Shown: positions 34,581-44,458, counted from the stretch's first letter. The stretch is DNA of 64,000 nt from Blastocatellia bacterium (GCA_016789145.1 JAEUQI010000004.1:1-64000), one strand, 5' to 3'. Notes: a model not told the origin generated them from the letters alone. Numbers and translations: made by a program.

Positions 34581-35305
34581 ATTTTGTTCGCTCCATCCTT
34601 AGCCACGAGTTTGGATGCCAGTAGCAAACTCTCAAATGTTCCTGCGTCGGTCCACCAACCGTCGAGTTCGTTCCACGTCATCTCGCCGCGATTGATGTAA
34701 TGGTTATTTACATCAGTGATCTCAAGCTCGCCGCGTCCCGACGGGACGAGTGTTTTGATCACGTCGAAAACTGTTGCGTCGTAAAAATATATGCCGATCA
34801 CAGCGTAATCGCTCTTTGGATCGGTCGGCTTTTCGACGATGTTCAGTACCTTATCGCCATCAAGCTCCGGCACGCCAAACCGCTGAGGATCCGGTACTTT
34901 CTTTAACAAGATCTTTGCACCTTTGCCTTGAACACGATACTCGGCTGCAGCGGCGCGAATGTTGTTCTCGATTATGTTGTCGCCAAGCACTACGCAGATC
35001 GGTTCGTCGTCGGCAAAGTGCTCGACCAAGGACAAAGCATCGGCGATGCCACCTTCGCCCTCTTGGTAAGTATAGTTTAAGTGCTTGAGTCCAAAGTCTT
35101 TACCGTTCCTGAGCAGCTTCAAAAAATCACCGGCCGAATTACCGCCGGTGACGATCATAATGTCATCAATGCCAGCATTTATCAGAGCCTTGATCGGATA
35201 ATAGATCATCGGCTCGTTATAAACGGGCAACAAATGCTTATTCGTAATTCGCGTCAACGGACTCAACCGAGAGCCAAGCCCGCCCGCCAGTACCACACCT
35301 TTCAT
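34577..35305 (-). CDS. Sugar nucleotidyltransferase (RmlA-like)
   Basis: 242 aa, starting MKGVVLAGGLGSRLSPLTR with the nucleotide-binding GGxGxRL motif, then NKHLLPVYNEPMIYYPI, VVLGDNIIE and EITDVNNHYINRGEMTW. The closest known function is glucose-1-phosphate thymidylyltransferase, giving dTDP-glucose; this protein is about 45 residues shorter than classic RmlA, lacking the C-terminal allosteric extension, as in other short RmlA-type enzymes. It overlaps by 4 bp with both neighbours (methyltransferase and RmlC-like gene). Confidence 0.85.
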   Translation of the reverse strand: MKGVVLAGGLGSRLSPLTRITNKHLLPVYNEPMIYYPIKALINAGIDDIMIVTGGNSAGDFLKLLRNGKDFGLKHLNYTYQEGEGGIADALSLVEHFADDEPICVVLGDNIIENNIRAAAAEYRVQGKGAKILLKKVPDPQRFGVPELDGDKVLNIVEKPTDPKSDYAVIGIYFYDATVFDVIKTLVPSGRGELEITDVNNHYINRGEMTWNELDGWWTDAGTFESLLLASKLVAKDGANKI

Positions 35306-36129
35306 ATCTTCTTGTAACCAACCGCTGTCCAGAACGACGTCGAGCTGAACGTAATGTTATCGAGCCCGCATCGCTTCATCAAATCTGTCATTTCGGCCTT
35401 CGTGTACCGTTTTTCAAGCTGTGTGCCGAACCGATCAAGCGCATCAGTTCGCATGGTGTAAAAGCTATTCTTGCGATACTGCGACAATGGAAAACTCGCG
35501 ACGTTCAGGCCAAGTTTTTCGAGTACCAATGCGGTCCGAGCAAGAGGAAAATATATGAGTAGGGCAACTAATTGGCTTACGGCATAACGTAGAGAATGTG
35601 GCAACTTACTGATGCCGCGACGGATCACATCGCTAACTTTCCAAATTGCACGAAACCACGCGGGGCGATTATCGAAACGATAGTACAAATAGAGCAGGAA
35701 CGGAGCTCCGGGCTTCAATTTCGCAACGCAATTTCTCAAACCACCCTCGGTGTCCTCAATATGATGAAGCACGCCAAGGCTGTAGCCAAGATCGCAGCTA
35801 TTGTCTTCAAGCGGGATCGCATCAACACCGGCTCGGTGAAATATGCAATCCGCTTGTCCCGCAAGGTTCCGTTTGGCAACTTCGATAGCGTCGCTTGGAT
35901 CTATTAAATGCAGCGTTCCAACTCTCGGAGCAACAAGCCGAGCCCAACGTCCGCTGCCACAGCCAAGGTCGAATCCGACAGCATTCTCAGGCAGTTCGCT
36001 CCAAGGGAAAATACTGAAGTAGTTATCAAACATCGCCGCGAGTTCGCTTTCCGACAACGCCGATTGGTCAAATCGCGACCATTCGTCACCGAAGCCGGCG
36101 ACCACTGCTTTTTCGATATTCTCGCTCAA
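35302..36129 (-). CDS. SAM-dependent methyltransferase
   Basis: 275 aa with a class I methyltransferase core: VGFDLGCGSGRWARLVAPRVGTLHLIDPS (motif I), NSCDLGYSLGVLHHIEDTEGGLRN (motifs II-III) and LKPGAPFLLYLYY. The start is a TTG at 36129 two bases after the asnB stop; no ATG occurs until residue 33, within the conserved region. It overlaps the RmlA-like gene by 4 bp. Such enzymes in glycan loci usually O-methylate a sugar; the substrate is unknown. Confidence 0.85.
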   Translation of the reverse strand: MSENIEKAVVAGFGDEWSRFDQSALSESELAAMFDNYFSIFPWSELPENAVGFDLGCGSGRWARLVAPRVGTLHLIDPSDAIEVAKRNLAGQADCIFHRAGVDAIPLEDNSCDLGYSLGVLHHIEDTEGGLRNCVAKLKPGAPFLLYLYYRFDNRPAWFRAIWKVSDVIRRGISKLPHSLRYAVSQLVALLIYFPLARTALVLEKLGLNVASFPLSQYRKNSFYTMRTDALDRFGTQLEKRYTKAEMTDLMKRCGLDNITFSSTSFWTAVGYKKI

Positions 36130-36131
36130 AA

Positions 36132-38009
36132 CTAATCAATAAACCTCTGAAACCATAATTCTAACATCAACAGCGACCATATCTGGTGTGTCGAGTCTTC
36201 TTCGAACGAGACGTGGCGGTCGAGCATTCGCTTTACGCTTTCTGGTTTGAAGATGCCGCGGCCTGCCGCCTTTTCGCTTAACAGCGTCGAGTAAACCATA
36301 TCTTTCAGATCGCCGCGAAACCATCTCCCGATCGGCACGCCAAAGCCCATTTTTTGCCGATAAATGACCTCCGGCGGAACGAGCCGCGCAGCAACCTTCT
36401 TTAGCAAATACTTTGGCCGATAGCGGTTTACCTTGAGATTCTCCGGCAAGCTCGCGGCAAATTCGATCATTTTGTGGTCGAGAAACGGTGAGCGGGCCTC
36501 TAACGAATTCGCCATTGATGCGATGTCGACCTTTACCAACAGATCATTCGGTAAATACGTCATTTGGTCTGTCAACAACGTCGAATCGATGACGCCGGTG
36601 CCGTTTGCCTTTTCGTACCAATCTGAGAGAAAGTGCTCGGCTCGGTTCTCTGCGACCATTTGCTTGAATGAATCGGTATATATCGCCTGTTTTGACTTCT
36701 GCTTGATCGACGACATCCAATGAAAATATCGCATTGGTCGATCCATATTCGCCGAGATCAGGAATCGCTGAGCATCGCGAATGCGCGTCTTCTTTTTCTC
36801 CGACGAAGGCAGGGCATTGACGAACGGCTCGAACAGCATTTTGCGAAACGGCACTTTTCGATACAGCTCCGCGACCTGCATCGCCATATATCGCTCGTAG
36901 CCCGCAAAGCTCTCATCACCGCCATCGCCGTTCAAAGCAACGGTCACATGCTGCCGAGTTTCGCGTGAGACGTAGTATGTAGGAAGGGCGCTCGAATCGG
37001 CGTAAGGCTCGCCGTAATGATCTACCAATGTCGGCAATATCTCAGTAGCGTTGGGTCGGACTATGAATTCGTTGTACTCGGCACCAACATGCTCGGCGAC
37101 CTTTTTTGCGTACTTAAGTTCGCTGAAATCTTCGTCCTCGAAACCGATAGAGAACGTCTTTACCGGCGTCGAGCTTTCCTGAGCCATCAACGCGACTATC
37201 GCCGACGAATCAACGCCGCCCGAAAGAAATGCGCCAAGCGGAACCTCTGAGATCATCCGCAGCCGTGTCGATTCACGAAGTATTCTGGTCGTTTCCTCGA
37301 TCGCCTCTTCCTCAGAGATCTTTATCTTCTTAGAAAAATCAGGCAGCCAATACCGCCGCGTCTCGATCTCGCCGGCTTTCCAACGCAGCCAATGCCCCGG
37401 TTCAAGTTTGCGTATCGCTTTGAACGCCGTCTGCGGAGCAGGTACGCAGATATACGACAGATAGCTATCGATGGCGTTGTAATCGACATCTCGTGAGACC
37501 GATGGATGTTTTAGCAATGCCTGAAACTCGGAGCCAAATATCAGATCTCCGTTCGGCTGATGTGAATAGAGGATCGGCTTTTTTCCAACACGGTCTCGGG
37601 CCAAGAACAACGTCTTCTCGACATCGTCCCAGATCGCGATCGCAAACATCCCGCGAAGGTGCTGCAAACAATCCGGCCCATACTCATCGTAAAGATGCAG
37701 CACAGCCTCTGTATCCGATTTGGTCTTTAGCGTGTGCCCCCGAGCGATCAGGCCCTCGCGAAGCTCCTGATAATTATAGATCTCGCCATTAAAAACAATG
37801 CACTTCGTCCCGTCCGGCGTAAATATCGGCTGCTGCCCACTCGCCAGATCAATGATCGACAACCGCCGCATCGCCAGCCCAACATTCCCCTTAACAAAAT
37901 ACCCATCCTCATCCGGCCCGCGATGAACGATCGCATCATTCATCCGCCCAAGCACCGAACGTTCTGACGCCCGTGCCCCGTTATTGACAAAACCAACGAT
38001 TCCGCACAT
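36132..38009 (-). CDS. asnB: Asparagine synthase (glutamine-hydrolysing)-like amidotransferase, copy 1
   Basis: 625 aa. N-terminal class II glutaminase starting with catalytic Cys2 (MCGIVGFVN), with IVHRGPDEDGYF and the RLSIIDLASGQQP loop. The C-terminal synthetase domain has PP-loop FLSGGVDSSAIVALMA and LNGDGGDESFAGYERY. In polysaccharide loci such proteins often amidate sugar carboxylates rather than aspartate. It is followed two bases later by a methyltransferase, and a second, divergent copy lies 10 kb upstream in the locus. Which copy, if any, makes asparagine is unknown. Confidence 0.9.
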   Translation of the reverse strand: MCGIVGFVNNGARASERSVLGRMNDAIVHRGPDEDGYFVKGNVGLAMRRLSIIDLASGQQPIFTPDGTKCIVFNGEIYNYQELREGLIARGHTLKTKSDTEAVLHLYDEYGPDCLQHLRGMFAIAIWDDVEKTLFLARDRVGKKPILYSHQPNGDLIFGSEFQALLKHPSVSRDVDYNAIDSYLSYICVPAPQTAFKAIRKLEPGHWLRWKAGEIETRRYWLPDFSKKIKISEEEAIEETTRILRESTRLRMISEVPLGAFLSGGVDSSAIVALMAQESSTPVKTFSIGFEDEDFSELKYAKKVAEHVGAEYNEFIVRPNATEILPTLVDHYGEPYADSSALPTYYVSRETRQHVTVALNGDGGDESFAGYERYMAMQVAELYRKVPFRKMLFEPFVNALPSSEKKKTRIRDAQRFLISANMDRPMRYFHWMSSIKQKSKQAIYTDSFKQMVAENRAEHFLSDWYEKANGTGVIDSTLLTDQMTYLPNDLLVKVDIASMANSLEARSPFLDHKMIEFAASLPENLKVNRYRPKYLLKKVAARLVPPEVIYRQKMGFGVPIGRWFRGDLKDMVYSTLLSEKAAGRGIFKPESVKRMLDRHVSFEEDSTHQIWSLLMLELWFQRFID

Positions 38010-38021
38010 AACCTCTTTGGT

Positions 38022-39374
38022 CTAGATTCCGACGTGCCTACCCCTTAAGGCCTCTCGGATCCGGGCCTGCTCGATAATTTTCTTATCTTCTCTTTTTTCA
38101 CGTACAATAGTGACTCCAACAGCCGCAAAAATGAACATAAAGATCTGTATTTGAGCTCGCTGTCGATAGGCCGTTCCAACGTTTCCCTGGAGAACAGCGT
38201 ATCCCAGCGTGAGCATAAGCGTAAACATTAGAATCGAAATACAGCGGCGTAGGCGATGCCTGCACGCATACCAAATGCCGATCACCATTGGGATCATTAC
38301 TATCCACCAAAGAACGGTTTCAGGAAATGCTGATAGAGCTAAATTGCTAGTTAGTTGCCACGGAAACGGTGAGAATATCAAGTAGGCCAACCCAACCGGC
38401 AACACTGCGATGGCTCCGCCGAAGGTCGATACGTCATACTCTTGTCCGAAACCAGATGCCGCCGACTCCGAAAGGTCCTTTCGGCTGATGGCGATCGATT
38501 CGAGTGATGTCATCCTCTCAAGTTCGACCTGAGAGTTGCTTAGTATCCCTAAGTAGCCCAAAGTAACGCCAAGTAAAACAATGATGGCCGCACGCCCAAC
38601 GATCGCGAAAACAGTCGTTCTTTGCCCTATCAAGAACCCGCCAACGACCGCAACGCTTACGATATAGAAAATGTAGTTTCGCAGTGCCATCACACCTATC
38701 AAAGCAACAATCAGGGCAATGACAAACTTAATATCAACATTCTTTTGCAGGCGTCCCGCTGCAAACATAACGACAACGAGAAAAAAGACGATCAATCCAT
38801 CTTTCAGCACCAGCGAAGACCATAAAACGAGCGAAGGCGTGAATGCGGCAAAGTAACCGGCCATCTTGGCGGCCCGACGGTTATTGAATATTTCGAACGT
38901 ACAAAGGTATACAAATGGGGCGGTGGCCGAACTGATTGTTGCGATCACCAATTGTGCAGCGAGCAGATTGCGTCCGACAAGCGAGTATACTGATCCGACC
39001 AAAAGGCAGATCCCCCAAGCGGTACCACGGAAGCTAAACACGCGCTGCATTGCTTCCTGACTTGGGGTGATGCCAGCTGTCCAGTACTGCGAAACTTCAA
39101 ACCCGATCCTGTCGTAAAGTCTCCAGTCTACAGCAAAAAAGCTCGTTATCCCGAGAACTTCGATCGTCGATGAGACGAGGGTTCGAACAATTAGAGCCAT
39201 CAGGAACAGCTTAACAAGTTCATCACCGTGGTCTTTGAACCTGCGGAGTGCAAAATGGATCGCAATACAAAGAACTGCGGACAGGGCAACCGCAAGAAAT
39301 CCGTCAGGGAACTTTGCCAGCCCGACGCCTAAACAGATGAAGAAGTAGATGTAAGCAAGGGTCCTAACGCTCAT
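38022..39374 (-). CDS. Multi-pass membrane protein, candidate O-unit polymerase or GT-C enzyme
   Basis: 450 aa with about eleven helices and no sequence motif that fixes a family. The central segment FTPSLVLWSSLVLKDGLIVFFLV followed by FAAGRLQKN resembles membrane proteins found in many exopolysaccharide loci. Because a Wzx flippase, initiating transferase and ligase are present, this is the best candidate for the Wzy polymerase if the Wzy_C protein is the ligase; this is inference from context. It is followed 12 bp later by asnB copy 1, and a 418 bp gap lies upstream. Confidence 0.65.
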   Translation of the reverse strand: MSVRTLAYIYFFICLGVGLAKFPDGFLAVALSAVLCIAIHFALRRFKDHGDELVKLFLMALIVRTLVSSTIEVLGITSFFAVDWRLYDRIGFEVSQYWTAGITPSQEAMQRVFSFRGTAWGICLLVGSVYSLVGRNLLAAQLVIATISSATAPFVYLCTFEIFNNRRAAKMAGYFAAFTPSLVLWSSLVLKDGLIVFFLVVVMFAAGRLQKNVDIKFVIALIVALIGVMALRNYIFYIVSVAVVGGFLIGQRTTVFAIVGRAAIIVLLGVTLGYLGILSNSQVELERMTSLESIAISRKDLSESAASGFGQEYDVSTFGGAIAVLPVGLAYLIFSPFPWQLTSNLALSAFPETVLWWIVMIPMVIGIWYACRHRLRRCISILMFTLMLTLGYAVLQGNVGTAYRQRAQIQIFMFIFAAVGVTIVREKREDKKIIEQARIREALRGRHVGI

Positions 39375-39792
39375 TACAAGATTCTTCTGGTCTCGGTAGG
39401 GTCAGGATCCGGACCCATTCAGAGATAAACTACTATAACAACCCATCTAATCCGCCTATAGATTCTCTTCGCTCAAAGGTTTCTATTGCTAAACCGAATA
39501 GCATTCGAACACAAAGCGTACCAGTAAAGATCGTCTTTAGAAAATCAACGTCTTTCCAAAATCGTCGGGTACCATCCACAATGACGCCGCACCGGCCTGA
39601 AGCAACAACAATTCAATCACTTAGGGCCAATTCCTAGGCGTAAACCTAAACAACGGAGTTGGAACCGCGCCGGAATATGCGGCGAACGGTGATTCAATTA
39701 AACATTGTTGCAGTTGTACCTGACGACGATCGAAGATCTCGATCGGATCATCTAGACAATAGACCTTTTACCCGTAGAGAATCTGGGGCGCC
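39375..39792. other. Gap within the polysaccharide locus
   Basis: 418 bases with no credible gene; it is the largest hole in the otherwise packed locus and sits at the border where base composition falls. One perfect inverted repeat, CGATCGA-agatc-TCGATCG (39727-39745), is present without a T-tract. No recognisable broken gene was found in six frames. It may hold an internal promoter for the downstream half, or be a recombination scar. Confidence 0.5.
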
Positions 39793-40911
39793 TCAGAATA
39801 GGTCTAGGTATTCTTTACTTACTTTATTAATATCAAAATCTTTGACTCTTTCTAGGGAGAGTCGCGCATACGATTCCCGCAAGTTTTCATCTGTAGACAT
39901 CTTGTGCATGGCTTCAGCAAGCAGGTCGGCCCTTTTCACTGGAACTAGTATGCCATATTTACCCAGGTCAATTTCATCCCTAAGCTCCTTCCCTTTAGTT
40001 TCTGGGTCCAGGATCTCTCTTGGACCGTGCGGGCAATCGGTTGAAATAACAGGAACACCGTTACTGAGGGCTTCAACAATACCATTACCAAAACCTTCGA
40101 AATCGGAACTAAAGACAAAACAATCTGAGCGTTGAAGCCAATCATTGACGTTTTGTTGAAAACCAAGAAACTCAACCCTGTCTTGCACTCTCAGTGTCTT
40201 TGCAAGCTCTTCCATTTGTTGTTGCAGTTTTCCTCGTCCCAGCAAAAGAAGGCGGCAATTCGTGTCAGGTAATTTTGCAAAGGCTTTTAGCAGCAACTGA
40301 TGATTCTTTTGTTCTTCAAATCTTGCTACATTAATGAATGTAAACCGACCGTCTTTGTTTAAATGTCGTCTCGGTTTCTCGTCCAAAACGTAAACGGGAT
40401 TATAGATGACAACGCAACCGTTGATGCCCAAGCGGTGCAGGCTATCCGCTATTCCCGCTGAAATTACAACGATCTTATCTGCCAATGGATAGTACTTTTT
40501 TACTAACATCAGCATAAATGAACCAAACCACCTCGACTTGTAGTAGGCAATAGTGTCTGCCCTCTCACTGATAATGACTTTACCGTTCCAGCCCAATTTT
40601 CGGACATGGCAAGAAATCAAATTCGGTCTGTTTAACAAAGAGAACAGAGTGTCTATATTCTGGTCACGGAGGTAATCATGCAATTCGTTAGCGAGTGATG
40701 GGATCCTAAGAACATTGAGTAGTGAGTTGGTTCGCTTCTCCTTTAGTTGGAATACCTTAACGTGGTTTGTCGGGATCTCGTATTCGATTACGTTATCCAG
40801 GAGTATGAGATGAAATTCGAAATCCTTATAACCGTGGTTCAACAAGTAAGAAACGATGCGTTCCGCGCCGCCGCCTCTGAGGCTGATAGTAAATATGGCT
40901 ATCTTCTTCAT
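39793..40911 (-). CDS. Glycosyltransferase, GT4 family
   Basis: 372 aa from the ATG at 40911, two bases after the flippase stop (a TTG two codons upstream is in frame). Typical N-terminus KKIAIFTISLRGGGAERIVSYLLNHG, i.e. the GGGAER pattern of GT4 enzymes of O-antigen loci. The donor site has FTFINVARFEEQKNHQLLLKAF and DCFVFSSDFEGFGNGIVEALSNGVPVISTDCPHGPREIL, typical of the GalNAc/GlcNAc-type transferases of this group (PglH/PglJ-like). AT-rich relative to the downstream half of the locus. Confidence 0.92.
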   Translation of the reverse strand: MKKIAIFTISLRGGGAERIVSYLLNHGYKDFEFHLILLDNVIEYEIPTNHVKVFQLKEKRTNSLLNVLRIPSLANELHDYLRDQNIDTLFSLLNRPNLISCHVRKLGWNGKVIISERADTIAYYKSRWFGSFMLMLVKKYYPLADKIVVISAGIADSLHRLGINGCVVIYNPVYVLDEKPRRHLNKDGRFTFINVARFEEQKNHQLLLKAFAKLPDTNCRLLLLGRGKLQQQMEELAKTLRVQDRVEFLGFQQNVNDWLQRSDCFVFSSDFEGFGNGIVEALSNGVPVISTDCPHGPREILDPETKGKELRDEIDLGKYGILVPVKRADLLAEAMHKMSTDENLRESYARLSLERVKDFDINKVSKEYLDLF

Positions 40912-40913
40912 AC

Positions 40914-42374
40914 TCAATCAATTGTTGGATTTCTAAAGACAACCCGACGCAAATAGTCTCTTTCTTGATCCGCAAGAAAAAGGAAAAATACTAACGGCAA
41001 AACCAATAACAGCGAGACAAATTTCAACGTCCCATCAAGGACAATACTCTCTGTGAAACTAACCTGCACGAAACCGTATCCTACGGCAACGAACAAAAGC
41101 ATTAGGATAGTATCTTTAACGAGATTGTATTCAATGCGGAGGAATTTTGCCGAGAGAATATTACTTACCAGCACCATCATCAGGTTAGCCAATAAAAATC
41201 CGATCGCGGTACCATATCCCCCGTACCTTTCCACCAGCATAAAGTTAGTAACAATACATGTGGCCGCACCGACGGCCAAAACGTATAGGCTCAGGTGGCT
41301 TTTCTTTGAATGAATGATTCCCAATTGGGCAAATGAATAAAGCCCATACAGAATGTAACCGGCAACAAAGGGTAAAAAGAAACCATAGCCGTCCAAATAG
41401 TCTGTACCTGCAAAAATGCTGATGATCACTTTCCCAAATGCAAGAAATGAGAGACCAACGAAAAACATGGTGATAATGTAATAAGTATGAAATCTTGAAA
41501 ACGTTTTCTCCGCATCAGACTTTCCCAGCAGTGACAAAGAAAATGGTCCAAAGGCAAAGTTAAAGGATGAAACAACCATCGTGACGATCGCCGATATGCG
41601 AACCGCCTGAGTGTAAACAGCAAACTCTTCTTTGCTAAGGTTCCCTGCCAACATATACCTGTCGAGCGAAACAATGAAATTGTATCCAAATGCAAAAACC
41701 ATAAATGGCAGGCCATATCCAAGCAATAGTTTCAGCAGTGGTATATCTATCTGAAAAGCTAAAAGGCGGCGGCAGAGAAAAAGACCTGTGAACGCCGCTA
41801 GCCATTGGCTTAAAAGCATAACCAGCATCACGTTAAACAAAGTGAGATGGCTCGACAAAGCCAAAAACACGATTCCGGATAGATAAACGCCGGCCTGTAT
41901 CGCTAAAAGCCTTATGAATAATGATCGTCTGAAAGTGTATTTGAACCAGTTTTGAAAGTACTGAGCCAAGATAACTCCCGGCAACCAGCCCATCAGTACA
42001 ATCCACGATGCAGTTTGGGAATCAGATAAATGCAAAGCGACTGTGATACGACCAGAGGCAAGCACTAGACAACCGCCTAAGAGCACAGCGACGATTAGCT
42101 CGAAGAGAAAACCAGTAGAGAATATCGCTGATCTTTGCTCGTCATCCTCCGCATCTTTCAGATGCCTGACGGTCGCGGAGTCCATTCCGAAAGTAACAAA
42201 TGCGGCAAGCAGGACACCTGTGGGTAACAAGATATTCCAATCGGCCACCTGTTCCTTGTCTATATTCCGTACCACCAGCGGCATGGTAACGAACTGCACT
42301 ATGCTATACAGCATGTTGCCCGCCCCAAAATGCAGAACATCGTTCGCAAAGGATTTTATTCGCTCGGCAAACAT
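40914..42374 (-). CDS. Wzx-type oligosaccharide flippase
   Basis: 486 aa, twelve to fourteen hydrophobic helices, MOP-superfamily pattern: an N-terminal ADVLHFGAGNMLYSIVQFVTMPLVVRNI-like helix (NDVLHFGAGNMLYSIV), then LLPTGVLLAAFVTFGMDSATVRHL and GLPFMVFAFGYNFIVSLDRYML in the second half. Moves the lipid-linked repeat unit across the inner membrane. It starts 2 bp after the preceding glycosyltransferase and lies next to another GT4 enzyme. Such flippases are the usual centre of O-unit-specific cassettes. Confidence 0.9.
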   Translation of the reverse strand: MFAERIKSFANDVLHFGAGNMLYSIVQFVTMPLVVRNIDKEQVADWNILLPTGVLLAAFVTFGMDSATVRHLKDAEDDEQRSAIFSTGFLFELIVAVLLGGCLVLASGRITVALHLSDSQTASWIVLMGWLPGVILAQYFQNWFKYTFRRSLFIRLLAIQAGVYLSGIVFLALSSHLTLFNVMLVMLLSQWLAAFTGLFLCRRLLAFQIDIPLLKLLLGYGLPFMVFAFGYNFIVSLDRYMLAGNLSKEEFAVYTQAVRISAIVTMVVSSFNFAFGPFSLSLLGKSDAEKTFSRFHTYYIITMFFVGLSFLAFGKVIISIFAGTDYLDGYGFFLPFVAGYILYGLYSFAQLGIIHSKKSHLSLYVLAVGAATCIVTNFMLVERYGGYGTAIGFLLANLMMVLVSNILSAKFLRIEYNLVKDTILMLLFVAVGYGFVQVSFTESIVLDGTLKFVSLLLVLPLVFFLFLADQERDYLRRVVFRNPTID

Positions 42375-42376
42375 AT

Positions 42377-43615
42377 TTAGTCCTGCGTTATGAGCATCTT
42401 TATCTGTTCCGCATAGATCCGCCCCGCATTTTCTTGGCTGTGAAACTCCTCTGCCCAGCGTCGAGATTCCAAGGCCTTGCTTTCGGAATAACCCTTGTCA
42501 AAATACAATTTCGCTGTTTCGTCCGCGATAGTTTCCGGTGTGTTCACAGAAATGATCGGATGCCAAGGATATAGTTGCTGCATTGCTTCTTGGTCCAGGT
42601 GGCACATGACGGGCCGAGCGCAGGCAGCGGCCTCGACGACAACCGATCCGAACCAACCCACGCCAAACTCATCCACTACCAGATCCGATGAGGAGTAAAG
42701 TGCGACCATTTCTTCTTTGTTGAAACCTTCGGTCGTTTGACCCTTGACCCATACAATGTTCTTTTGCAGCTGCAGTTCATCTACCACCGAGTTGAACAGA
42801 TCGACGTCTTTCGAATGACTCCTGTCTGGTAATACAATGCAAATATCGTCAGTATTGTATTTGTCAATAAATGCTCGTAGTCCTTTCAAGAGCATTTCGT
42901 TACCTTTCCACTGGCCCGCATTGTACAAAGCCGAGTTTTTATTTATCATCAGCCGGCTAGGGTGAAATATCTTGAACCTGAACTTTTCTAATTTACCGTA
43001 ATTATCGGGAGCGATCCTTTCCTTATACTTGGCGTCGTAATTGAAAATGTTAAGGTCGATAATAATCGGGAAGTATGCATTTGATACTTTCTCGTGCGGG
43101 ACACCTAGTTTTTGCAAAGCATATTGAAAGGGCATAAATGGCTGCGTCATAATATAATCAATATGCCTTATGCCCCATCGCTGAAGAGATCCCATGTACT
43201 TTGCCTTTAGTTTCGCTTTGATCCCTGTATATAGAAAACCGAACGTTGTCGGGAACGGCATCCTTGTTATATCCGCACCCGTGGTCCAAAAGAAAAATTT
43301 TGAGTTCTTTATGAACGGAGCCAACCAAACACCGACATCGGACACAATTATCGCATCGTACCCTTCATTACTTAATTTTCTTACGAATCGAAAGTCTAGA
43401 TTTTTAAACAGCCGAGTAGGCTCCCAGTGGCTATCAATAAAAACCCAGTCACCTTGGCTTTCTGCAAGAGGGTCATTAAATACCGGATTAGTATGAATAT
43501 CAGTCTTATCTCCGAGGTATAAATGCGGGACAATGTCGGTGTGTTTTCTTAGGGCTACACCGATATTGTACATGTTGTTGCAGACGTTCCCGATCAACGC
43601 TATTTTTATGCTCAT
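42377..43615 (-). CDS. Putative glycosyltransferase (GT-B-like)
   Basis: 412 aa. Starts IKIALIGNVCNNMYNIGVAL, a Rossmann-type strand-loop-helix; the second half contains KIFHPSRLMINKNSALYNAGQWKGNEML and LYSSSDLVVDEFGVGWFGSVVVEAAACARPVMCHL, a form of the GT-B donor-site E-x7-E-like region. It is divergent from mainstream GT4 sequences. Donor unknown. It sits two bases ahead of the flippase gene and 84 bp after hisF2. Confidence 0.7.
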   Translation of the reverse strand: MSIKIALIGNVCNNMYNIGVALRKHTDIVPHLYLGDKTDIHTNPVFNDPLAESQGDWVFIDSHWEPTRLFKNLDFRFVRKLSNEGYDAIIVSDVGVWLAPFIKNSKFFFWTTGADITRMPFPTTFGFLYTGIKAKLKAKYMGSLQRWGIRHIDYIMTQPFMPFQYALQKLGVPHEKVSNAYFPIIIDLNIFNYDAKYKERIAPDNYGKLEKFRFKIFHPSRLMINKNSALYNAGQWKGNEMLLKGLRAFIDKYNTDDICIVLPDRSHSKDVDLFNSVVDELQLQKNIVWVKGQTTEGFNKEEMVALYSSSDLVVDEFGVGWFGSVVVEAAACARPVMCHLDQEAMQQLYPWHPIISVNTPETIADETAKLYFDKGYSESKALESRRWAEEFHSQENAGRIYAEQIKMLITQD

Positions 43616-43699
43616 GATTATATCTTTATGTATAGCGTCATAATGCGTTTCAACGTCATTCTACCATCGAGCTCCTTACCTGTATCCGTTAGCCAGAAC

Positions 43700-44458
43700 C
43701 TACAATACTTGATTCAACTGCTCCTTATCCGGGAAATTTATCAGAACTCCCATCCCCTTTTGCTGATAGACAACCATGCTTCCTAAACAAACAGCCGACG
43801 CATTTCCTTTCTTTACGACTTCGCCAATGTGCTCTATGGACCCTGCACCGCCATTCGCGATGACAGGGACTTTGACCGAGTCTGAGATTCGCCTTGTGAT
43901 CTCGATGTCGAATCCATTCCAAGTTCCATCGCGATCCATTGACGTAATGAGAAGTTCCCCGGCTCCTGCGGCTTCAAGCTCCTGGGACCATGCCAAAACA
44001 TCCTTGTTCAATTTTTCAGTACCATCGTTGGTGAAAACAGTATATTTGCCCCAGATGTTTCTTGTGACGTCGATCGATGCGACCACGGCTTGAGCTCCGA
44101 AATGTTCTGACAAACGTGGGATAAGCCCCGCTTCCCGTGCCGCGTGTGTATTCACCACGATCTTTTCAAATCCGATCGACAATATCTCCTTTGCCGTCTC
44201 GAAATCTTTGACCGCACCGCCGTATGACAGCGGCATAAAGCACTCATCCGCGATCTGGCGAAGTATTTCAAGATTAGGTTGGCGGCCCTCAACCGATGCA
44301 CGAATGTCCAGAAAGCAGAGTTCGTCCACTTCTAGCTCATTGAATATGCGAACGGTATTGATCGGGTCGCCGATATAAGCCGGGTTCTTGAACTTTACAG
44401 TCTTGACCAAACTATCATCGATCAACTGTAGGCAGGGAATTATTCTTGTTTTGAGCAC
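43700..44458 (-). CDS. hisF2: HisF2/AglZ-type acetamidino-modification protein
   Basis: 252 aa TIM barrel closely similar to imidazole glycerol-phosphate synthase HisF (DELCFLDIRASVEGR, VVASIDVTRNIWGKY, LLITSMDRDGTWNGFDIEITRR, VPVIANGGAGSIEHIG). However, the N-terminus reads IIPCLQLIDDSLVKTVKFKN, so catalytic Asp11 of true HisF is Gln here, matching the dedicated family that only passes ammonia to WbpG. Asp in ASID is kept. It starts with GTG 1 base after hisH2. It serves sugar acetamidino formation, not histidine synthesis; no other his genes are in the window. Confidence 0.88.
   Translation of the reverse strand: MLKTRIIPCLQLIDDSLVKTVKFKNPAYIGDPINTVRIFNELEVDELCFLDIRASVEGRQPNLEILRQIADECFMPLSYGGAVKDFETAKEILSIGFEKIVVNTHAAREAGLIPRLSEHFGAQAVVASIDVTRNIWGKYTVFTNDGTEKLNKDVLAWSQELEAAGAGELLITSMDRDGTWNGFDIEITRRISDSVKVPVIANGGAGSIEHIGEVVKKGNASAVCLGSMVVYQQKGMGVLINFPDKEQLNQVL

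Noticed and set aside
39659-40135. 158-codon plus-strand frame running from the gap into the GT4 gene
   Set aside because: Most of it lies antisense to a certain glycosyltransferase; low-complexity Ser/Arg composition.
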